Source of the DNA: a virus
Length of the DNA: 43,005 bases
Strand: one strand, 5' to 3'
IMG/VR virus record: IMGVR_UViG_3300010401_000049
Location: 1-43,005 of that record
The position numbers and the translations under genes are program-made. Positions 37,132 to 43,005 of this stretch are shown piece by piece. Numbering within the stretch: position 1 is the stretch's first letter; every line of letters starts with the position of its first letter. Below the pieces are notes generated by a model, which had not been told where the DNA came from, ran no database searches, and saw only the letters and a program-made list of their open reading frames with translations.

Positions 37132-38385
37132 TTGAATGCTTTTATTGCAAACCTTATTCCATTAAAGGTTATAGATGGAGGAACAGGAAATACTACTAAG
37201 CCCAAAGCTGGACAGTTGCTAATTGGTGATTATGATGGGCGCTATCAAGTCAATAATTTAATTGCTGGTGCTAACATTGTTATTACTAATGGTTCTGGAG
37301 TAGTTACTATAACTGCTACAGGTCCAGGATTAGTTGGGCCCGTGGGTCCTCCAATTTATTTGGTTGCAGAGGGGGAAGAGGGGCCTCAAGGACCTCCGGG
37401 TCCGCAGGGATTACAGGGAACTGTTGGGAGTGCTGGTAGCACAGGAGCACAGGGGCCAGTGGGACCACCGATATTTTTAGTGGCTGACGAAGAAGTGGGA
37501 GATCAAGGTCCACCAGGAATCCAAGGTCCTCAAGGGGTTGCCGGAACAAATGGTTCCATAGGTTCACAAGGTCCTATAGGTCCTCCAGTATTTTTAGTTG
37601 CGGATGCTGAGTATCCTGAGCCTGGTCCCTTGTCCCCTGGAGCCACGAATCTACCAAGTTTCACTACCGGCTCTGTAATTTTCGCAGGGCTCAGTGGTGC
37701 TCTTACCCAAGACAACGCAAATCTTTTTTGGGATGACCCCAATAATCGATTTGGTGTTGGCACCTCATCTCCTGCTGACACTCTTGATGTTCGTGGAGGA
37801 ATTATAACGGGATCTGCTACGGCAGCTACAGATGCTTACATTGAATTAGGTGGCAACGGATCTGGTGACAGAAATGCTTATATAGATCTTCATGGAGATA
37901 GTAGCACTTATGTGGATTTTGGGTGCAGACTAATTAGGAATAGTGGACCAAATGGTGGGACCACCATGTCTTCCAGAGGTACTGGGGCATTAAAACTAAA
38001 CTGTCAAGAAGCTGCTCCAATTACTTTCGAAACCTCAAATACTGAAAAGGTTCGAATTGATGATAATGAACTTAAATTTCAAAAGGGACTGAAGGGTTCC
38101 CGAACTAATGTTGCAGATATAGCCTACACCCAATTAGTAACGGACTTCATCATTTCGTATGGAACCCTAACGGCAGCTAGAACAGTAACTCTAGCTTCTG
38201 CGGCCACTAACGGTGACGGAAAAATAATCATCATCAAAGACGCTGCAGGTACAGCCGCAGCAAATAACATTACAGTGGATGGCAACGCTTCCGAGACGAT
38301 TGACGGGGCTCTAACCCAAAAAATCACAAACAATTATGGAGTTATGAGACTTTTTTGCAATGGAAGTAATTGGTTCACTTGGTAA
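37132..38385 (+). CDS. Collagen-like tail fibre (417 aa or longer)
   Basis: Residues about 64-170 contain collagen-type G-x-Y repeats arranged in three 39-residue units, each with [12 protein letters not shown]-like hydrophobic inserts (69, 108, 147). The C-terminal part is beta-rich and ends in a pattern of [16 protein letters not shown] found at trimeric fibre tips. The frame opens at TTG 37132; it is also open upstream to CTG 37069, adding [19 protein letters not shown], and that longer N-terminus looks real. Probably a trimeric receptor-binding fibre. Confidence 0.7.
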   Translation: MNAFIANLIPLKVIDGGTGNTTKPKAGQLLIGDYDGRYQVNNLIAGANIVITNGSGVVTITATGPGLVGPVGPPIYLVAEGEEGPQGPPGPQGLQGTVGSAGSTGAQGPVGPPIFLVADEEVGDQGPPGIQGPQGVAGTNGSIGSQGPIGPPVFLVADAEYPEPGPLSPGATNLPSFTTGSVIFAGLSGALTQDNANLFWDDPNNRFGVGTSSPADTLDVRGGIITGSATAATDAYIELGGNGSGDRNAYIDLHGDSSTYVDFGCRLIRNSGPNGGTTMSSRGTGALKLNCQEAAPITFETSNTEKVRIDDNELKFQKGLKGSRTNVADIAYTQLVTDFIISYGTLTAARTVTLASAATNGDGKIIIIKDAAGTAAANNITVDGNASETIDGALTQKITNNYGVMRLFCNGSNWFTW

Positions 38386-38388
38386 ACT

Positions 38389-38913
38389 ATGCCAGATTTT
38401 TTTAGATATAATCCAAGAGTATTAAGCCCATTAGGACAAGCTCCCGCAGCGGCAGCTGTTTGTACAGCAGTCTCAAATTCTTCTTACTTCGTTTATGTTG
38501 GCCCAGCCCCTTATACTTTTACCACATGCAACATCTTGGCAAAGGTCACAACTCTTGTCGCAACAATTACCTGGGCTGAAATCGGAGTCTTCACAGGAAC
38601 CTTTGTTGGAAACAGTGCTGCTATTCTTACTAGGGTTGGTTTCACTGATGTCTCTGCAATCTATAACACTACAGGGATTAAGAGAACGGCGGTTACTACT
38701 ACAGGTATTCTACCTGGGGACGACTTATGGATTGCATACGGATCACAAGCTACGACTCCTTTTGTCCTCAGGGGAAACGTTGCGGATGATACTCAATGTG
38801 GAGTTTTTCAAAGCAAGGCAGCAACTAGAATCTCAACTGTAGCAGCAAGCACATCTATGGGAGTGGAGGCCGCAGCCTCAATATCCGCCCAAATAAGATT
38901 GGAGTTACCTTAA
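38389..38913 (+). CDS. Fibre/appendage structural protein (174 aa)
   Basis: Ala/Thr-rich beta protein without catalytic motif; starts MPDFFRYNPRVLSPLG. One of six consecutive small appendage-type proteins between the collagen-like fibre and the acetyltransferase. TAATG overlap with next gene. Confidence 0.65.
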   Translation: MPDFFRYNPRVLSPLGQAPAAAAVCTAVSNSSYFVYVGPAPYTFTTCNILAKVTTLVATITWAEIGVFTGTFVGNSAAILTRVGFTDVSAIYNTTGIKRTAVTTTGILPGDDLWIAYGSQATTPFVLRGNVADDTQCGVFQSKAATRISTVAASTSMGVEAAASISAQIRLELP

Positions 38914-39284
38914 TGTATTTGTCACCTATTTCTTTTATTTCCGAAGATATTCCTATGAGTGGAATTGGAACTTATGATGTTGGAACCACAGAAGGCGACT
39001 GTGATTTTATCCCGACACAAATTATTTTCATTTGCACAGACTCTAATAGTGTTCTTGGTGCTGTGACTGCCTCCGTTGGTACCAATTCTTCCAGCTATAA
39101 TAATATTAATCCTGCTACAGCTTTAGTGGGTTTATTGAGTGGGAAGCAAATACCAATTACAATTAACCAAATTACAGACATTTTTGGACCTAGTTCCCAT
39201 ATTAAATGCAAAGTTTCTATTGGGCTTACACTTGGTACTGGAACCATAAAAGCTGTTGTGTCTGGATATAATGTTTTTTCTTAA
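38913..39284 (+). CDS. Fibre/appendage structural protein (123 aa)
   Basis: Beta-rich Ile/Thr/Gly-rich protein (FIPTQIIFICTDSNSVLG), of the same kind as its neighbours. Start overlaps the upstream stop. No named family. Confidence 0.65.
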   Translation: MYLSPISFISEDIPMSGIGTYDVGTTEGDCDFIPTQIIFICTDSNSVLGAVTASVGTNSSSYNNINPATALVGLLSGKQIPITINQITDIFGPSSHIKCKVSIGLTLGTGTIKAVVSGYNVFS

Positions 39285-39299
39285 AAAGGATAATATTTC

Positions 39300-39671
39300 A
39301 TGGCAGCAAACAAAATATTTAGATTAGGCCCAGTTGCCTTATCCAATACTCTTACTACCAATATTCTAAACCCTCCAGCAGCTAGTGGTGGTGTTGGAGC
39401 TGGATCTTCAGGAAACTACATTGTCCTAAGGCATATTAGGATTGTAAACAAAACTGCTGGTGCAGTTACCTTCTCTCTTTACCTAGGGGCTACTGGAGCT
39501 AATGCCGCAGGCACTGAAGTAATCGGAACAGCCTACTCTGTTGCTGCAAACTCTGCTTTTGATTGGTATGGCCAGTTAAGGCTAGACACTGCAGACTTCT
39601 TAGTCGGAGGCGCTAGCGCCGCAACTTCTTTGACCATTGAGGGTGAGGGAGAGATCGGCGTTGCTGGTTAA
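39300..39671 (+). CDS. Fibre/appendage structural protein (123 aa)
   Basis: The pattern NYIVLRHIRIVNKTAGAVTF then FSLYLGATGANAAGTEV and AANSAFDWYGQLRLDTADFL is typical of small beta-sandwich phage appendage proteins. AAGGATAAT upstream as ribosome binding site. Confidence 0.7.
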   Translation: MAANKIFRLGPVALSNTLTTNILNPPAASGGVGAGSSGNYIVLRHIRIVNKTAGAVTFSLYLGATGANAAGTEVIGTAYSVAANSAFDWYGQLRLDTADFLVGGASAATSLTIEGEGEIGVAG

Positions 39672-39676
39672 AAATT

Positions 39677-40822
39677 ATGACAACTCTTTCTTATTCGTAT
39701 ACTCTGACAAACGGTACTGTAGCAGACGCCACTCAAGTAATGAGTAATTTTACTGCTATCTCTTCTATTCTAAACGGTCAAATAGATTCCAGTAATATTA
39801 ATGCAGGAGCTTCCATTACTTGGACTGGAACAGAAACTTTTGCTGCTGGGCTTCTAAAGATTAAAGGCGCGGGTTCCGGAACTGTTTCCTTTCAAAATAT
39901 AAACACTTCAAACAGTAGAACGCTCACAATTCCTGACCCTCTAACTGATGATACCTTTGTGACGTTTACTCTTCAGTCTCAAGGCTCCTATAATCTTGGT
40001 TTCAATCAAGGTGCAGACTCCTCCCAATTAAAAATTACTTCGGCCAATGGAACAGCCCTCTCGGCATCTAATCCCGCTTATATAAGAATGCGAGGTTTCA
40101 GTACAGCAACTTTTCAGACTTTTAGTATGACAGCAGATGTAACTATTGACCTTACTGGGGCCCATTGGGGATTAGATACAAAAGGAGATGTTACGGCGGC
40201 TATTTTAAGAGTCTACGCAATCAATGATAATGGAACATTGAAATGGGGTGTCGGATATCAAGGTGGTTTTGAATTCATAAGGAATACACAAGATGATACT
40301 GTGGCAGCCAATATCGACTTACCAGAAGAATTTTTAGTGAATTCTAATGTTGCTACTGATGCATCCCCTGTAAGAGATGTTGGGTACATTTTTGCCAATT
40401 TCACAGATGCCACTAATGAATGGGCTATTAATGGATATTTTGCCAATCAATCCGCAGATGGTCTGTGGCAGGCTTGTAACACGTCTTTTACGGGTTTTTC
40501 TGCTAACCCAACAGCACTAGCTAATAAGTTTACCACAATTGGAAAAACCGTGTATTGGTGGCAATTAAATGGAACTGCTGGAACTTCTAACGCAGCTACT
40601 TATACTCAAACATTACCAATTAAATCAAAAAACGGTGGAACAGTCGGACTTTGTGCTGTCACAGATAACTCTGCAATACAAACAGCTCCAGGTCGATATG
40701 ATTTAAATTCTGCTTCGACCACCATAACATTTGGAAAAGCTTTAACGGCTGCCGCAGGTTTTACCGCAGTAGGCACAAAATTTGCCAATGTCTTTGTTAT
40801 GTATGAAGCTTATCAACCTTAA
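39677..40822 (+). CDS. Tail fibre-like protein (381 aa)
   Basis: N-terminus LSYSYTLTNGTVADATQVMSNF resembles the start of many phage tail proteins (TLTNGTVADATQVNANF). Contains NINTSNSRTLTIPDPLTDDTF, a C-terminal-repeat-like fibre segment. Long beta-rich body with no enzymatic motif. Likely part of the adsorption apparatus. Confidence 0.7.
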   Translation: MTTLSYSYTLTNGTVADATQVMSNFTAISSILNGQIDSSNINAGASITWTGTETFAAGLLKIKGAGSGTVSFQNINTSNSRTLTIPDPLTDDTFVTFTLQSQGSYNLGFNQGADSSQLKITSANGTALSASNPAYIRMRGFSTATFQTFSMTADVTIDLTGAHWGLDTKGDVTAAILRVYAINDNGTLKWGVGYQGGFEFIRNTQDDTVAANIDLPEEFLVNSNVATDASPVRDVGYIFANFTDATNEWAINGYFANQSADGLWQACNTSFTGFSANPTALANKFTTIGKTVYWWQLNGTAGTSNAATYTQTLPIKSKNGGTVGLCAVTDNSAIQTAPGRYDLNSASTTITFGKALTAAAGFTAVGTKFANVFVMYEAYQP

Positions 40823-40833
40823 AGGAAATATAG

Positions 40834-41193
40834 ATGTCTACTCTACAAAATCAAAATTTTATAGCTTATCAACAACCAGCATTAACTAATACTTTGGTTC
40901 TTCTTAGAGCAGGTGTTTCTAATCTTTGGGGTTGGAATTTAACAAATACCAACGCTGCTATTGCTTTTGTGCAATGCTTTAATGCGGCTTCAACTGGAGC
41001 AGTAACTCTTGGAACAACGGCACCAGATTTTATTATAGCAATTCCAACAGGTTCCGGTTCACAAGTTTTTAATATGAATAATGAAGAGAATATTCAGTGT
41101 TTTCCTTTAGGCCTAGTTGTAGCAGCTACGACTACAGCAACTGGTTCAACTGGTTTAGGAAGCGCCATTAATACAACTTTTTACGTAGATTAA
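40834..41193 (+). CDS. Fibre/appendage structural protein (119 aa)
   Basis: Small beta-rich protein with LWGWNLTNTNAAIAFVQCF and GSGSQVFNMNN, resembling the 123-residue protein at 39300-39671 in strand layout. AAAGGAAAT precedes the ATG. Confidence 0.65.
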   Translation: MSTLQNQNFIAYQQPALTNTLVLLRAGVSNLWGWNLTNTNAAIAFVQCFNAASTGAVTLGTTAPDFIIAIPTGSGSQVFNMNNEENIQCFPLGLVVAATTTATGSTGLGSAINTTFYVD

Positions 41194-41202
41194 AGGATTT
41201 TT

Positions 41203-41610
41203 ATGCCTGGTTATGTTGTTTCAAATGCAATTGCTGATACTAATATTGTTCAAGTAGGTCAGTTTACGGCCAATCTTGCTCAAGCAGCGGCTACTTATAC
41301 TCTTTGTACGGCCACTGGCGGTGACATTCTAATTACAAATTTTAGTTTTTATGTTCAAACTGCTGGATCTGTTTTTACTTCCGTCCAAATCAAAACCAAT
41401 CAAACCAATAGTACTGATTTAATGAGTGCTGCAGAAGGAGTGGTTGCAAACATACTGGCACAAAAACTTGTTAGTGTGGCGAGAACAGCTCCAATATTTT
41501 TGAAGTCGGGACAACTTCTTCAGTATGTCATTGTTGGAGCAACAGGCAGTGGAAGTCTAACCTGCAATTTTACATATCAACCCTTTACTGTTGGGGCACG
41601 CTTGATTTAA
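41203..41610 (+). CDS. Fibre/appendage structural protein (135 aa)
   Basis: Beta-rich small protein (GDILITNFSFYVQTAGSVF). AAGGA upstream; stop overlaps the acetyltransferase start (TAATG). Function by position only. Confidence 0.65.
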   Translation: MPGYVVSNAIADTNIVQVGQFTANLAQAAATYTLCTATGGDILITNFSFYVQTAGSVFTSVQIKTNQTNSTDLMSAAEGVVANILAQKLVSVARTAPIFLKSGQLLQYVIVGATGSGSLTCNFTYQPFTVGARLI

Positions 41611-42146
41611 TGAACTTTGAATTTGAAATTACTAGATATGAGCCTTCAATAGACTGGGAAGCTTTAAGAGACTTCTATCTTAATGAGGACTATAAAGAAT
41701 TCTTTCGTAGGGTCCCTTTTGGCTACAACTCTGCAGATCTTCAAAAGTTTGAGGAAAGATTTCAATGTACCTTATTCTCCATTACAGCCTATGGCCATAT
41801 TATAGGTTTTGCCCTTTTGTCTGACATAGACTCTTTTGGGTTTAATGCTCATTTTGGCCTCATGCTGCAAAAGGAGTTTCAAGACAGACAATTTGATAAT
41901 GGAACTCCGGCCTTTCTGATTACAAAACACTTTCTCAAACAAATCTTTAATTCCACAGTTTTAAATAAAATTTCAATGAGATTTTTGGCTAAAAGAGAAG
42001 ATTTAGTAAAGTCCTTGTCTCTTGGTGGCTTCAAACAAGAAGGTTACTTTAAATGCTCTTCTTACTTTAAAGGCCAAATGGAAGACGAGATTGAAATGGC
42101 AATACTGCACCAAGAATTCACAGAACTTTATGAGGGAAAGGATTAA
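41610..42146 (+). CDS. GNAT-fold acetyltransferase-like protein (178 aa)
   Basis: The pattern TAYGHIIGFALLSDID, then NAHFGLMLQKEFQDRQFDN and ISMRFLAKREDLVKSLSLGGFKQEG, matches GNAT N-acetyltransferases: beta4-beta5, acetyl-CoA region and the C-terminal SLxLGFxxEG motif. It lacks a canonical Q-x-x-G-x-G/A loop, so it may be a degenerate or structural derivative. Its place in the tail module suggests it modifies a virion or host-surface component. Confidence 0.7.
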   Translation: MNFEFEITRYEPSIDWEALRDFYLNEDYKEFFRRVPFGYNSADLQKFEERFQCTLFSITAYGHIIGFALLSDIDSFGFNAHFGLMLQKEFQDRQFDNGTPAFLITKHFLKQIFNSTVLNKISMRFLAKREDLVKSLSLGGFKQEGYFKCSSYFKGQMEDEIEMAILHQEFTELYEGKD

Positions 42147-43001
42147 ATGCCATTTCTTGCTGCTATACCCGCCTTACTAGGAGCTGCTGGCGTGGCCGTT
42201 CCTGCTGCCGTAACCACTGGACTGGCCGCAGCTTCAGGAGCATTGGGTCTTGCTTCTGGTATTGCCAGACACGACCCTTTAGGCGCTGTAATGGGCGCAG
42301 CTTCTGGAGTTACTGGTGGTTTGGGTGGCCTCCCTGCTCAAATTGGTAGTGGCATTACTTCGGGGATTGGAGCAGCCCAGAGTGCAAGACAGGGCGATTT
42401 ATTAGGCTTCTTACAAAATCTCGGTGGAGCAGCTTCTTCTGGTGTTGGTGCTGCAAAAATGGCCACTCCCAACGCCACCAGGTCTTTTCTTGGCGCTGAA
42501 TATCCCGATGCCAGTCAAAACTTAACTGGAAACTTTGGTCCTGGAACGGAGCAAGCTAAGGGCCTTCAACTTCCACAACCTGTGGACACTAGTAATATTG
42601 TTCATGCTGCTGCACAACCTGAAGGACCTGCTGATATTGGTGCAGACTCGGCACTCCATGCTGGAATAGCCGCCGAAATAGCAAAACACGATGCCAATCA
42701 TCCAGCAACTAAACTCCTTAGCACTATTGGAAATGGAATTGCTGGTGCCGCTACCGCTGCTCAAGGTGTGATGTCCTTGATTCAAGCCTTTAAAGGCCAA
42801 AAGGGCGGTGGCGCCCACGGTCTAGGACTTTCTGGAATGGATTCAGCTTCTTTGGGTCCTGCTGGTAGTGGCCATACCGCAGATTTATCTACCGTTCCAA
42901 AAATTGGCCCAGAACAAGCTGGACAAGTTGCTCAACTCCAGATGCCAGAAATTTCTACCAACCCACCCTTACTCCCACTCCTGCAAGCTTTTAGGACATA
43001 A
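42147..43001 (+). CDS. Ala/Gly-rich presumed ejection/tail protein (284 aa)
   Basis: The N-terminal 110 residues are strongly Ala/Gly-rich with hydrophobic stretches (LAAIPALLGAAGVAVPAAVT), suggesting membrane insertion; the rest is low-complexity with a central Ala-rich helix (about 180-215). This resembles pilot/ejection proteins. It ends three bases before the right end, and the next gene in a circular map would be the one at 11-250. Confidence 0.65.
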   Translation: MPFLAAIPALLGAAGVAVPAAVTTGLAAASGALGLASGIARHDPLGAVMGAASGVTGGLGGLPAQIGSGITSGIGAAQSARQGDLLGFLQNLGGAASSGVGAAKMATPNATRSFLGAEYPDASQNLTGNFGPGTEQAKGLQLPQPVDTSNIVHAAAQPEGPADIGADSALHAGIAAEIAKHDANHPATKLLSTIGNGIAGAATAAQGVMSLIQAFKGQKGGGAHGLGLSGMDSASLGPAGSGHTADLSTVPKIGPEQAGQVAQLQMPEISTNPPLLPLLQAFRT

Positions 43002-43005
43002 TATG

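Noticed and set aside
1-43005. Genome-wide reassignment of TAG (for example to Gln)
   Set aside because: TAG closes many late genes in sensible places, e.g. the 95-residue protein and the major capsid protein directly before terminators (6203, 33048), the endolysin (4589) and the scaffold (32057). Reading through them would run across terminators.

Overview
The window looks like one essentially complete genome of a tailed, short-tailed (podovirus-type) bacteriophage of a Gram-negative host. Evidence for the host type is a GH24 endolysin followed by an i-spanin/o-spanin pair and two secreted proteins with bacterial signal peptides. The sequence is moderately AT-rich. I see no integrase, CI-like repressor, tRNA or CRISPR array, so nothing points to lysogeny. 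The two ends carry a 13-base near-repeat, and the genes at both ends belong to one module, so the map is probably circular or circularly permuted and merely opened here.

Layout: a divergent regulatory region at about 25.45-25.60 kb separates two gene blocks. Rightwards (+ strand), the late block runs from 25.6 kb to the right end and continues from base 1 to 6.75 kb. Its order is small terminase, structured 0.6-kb non-coding region, small gene, large terminase, portal, scaffold, N4-gp56-like major capsid protein, terminator, decoration-like protein, head-completion and tail-hub proteins, collagen-like fibre and a run of small fibre/appendage proteins, GNAT acetyltransferase, presumed ejection proteins (one with a lytic transglycosylase domain), endolysin, spanins, two small paralogous structural-type proteins, terminator, and a secreted matrixin-like metalloprotease. 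Portal, scaffold, coat, adaptor, hub and ejection proteins come in P22-like order.

Leftwards (- strand), the early block runs from 25.45 kb down to 6.8 kb. It encodes replication functions of T7-like type: family A DNA polymerase with proofreading domain, RecA-fold helicase, a probable ssDNA-binding protein, a RecB-like PD-(D/E)XK nuclease, a Holliday-junction-resolvase-like nuclease, and a DEDD exonuclease with a zinc ribbon. It also carries a MoxR-type AAA+ ATPase paired with a DUF2201-like metallopeptidase/VWA protein, a lipoprotein metalloprotease, a further HExxH protein, a HAD-like phosphatase and many small phage hypotheticals.

The most striking feature is how the early block is filled. 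Nearly every apparent gap on the - strand holds an ORF of about 33-59 codons whose start overlaps or abuts the stop of the gene before it and whose stop overlaps the start of the gene after it. About two dozen of these encode Gly/aromatic-rich microproteins, often starting M-[KR]-[IV] and ending near F-[EK]-V. That last signature coincides with the ribosome binding site of the next gene. Three early genes also contain an in-frame amber codon, two of them at a position where glutamine is expected. These observations, the four HExxH proteins and the MoxR/VWA pair are the main leads.
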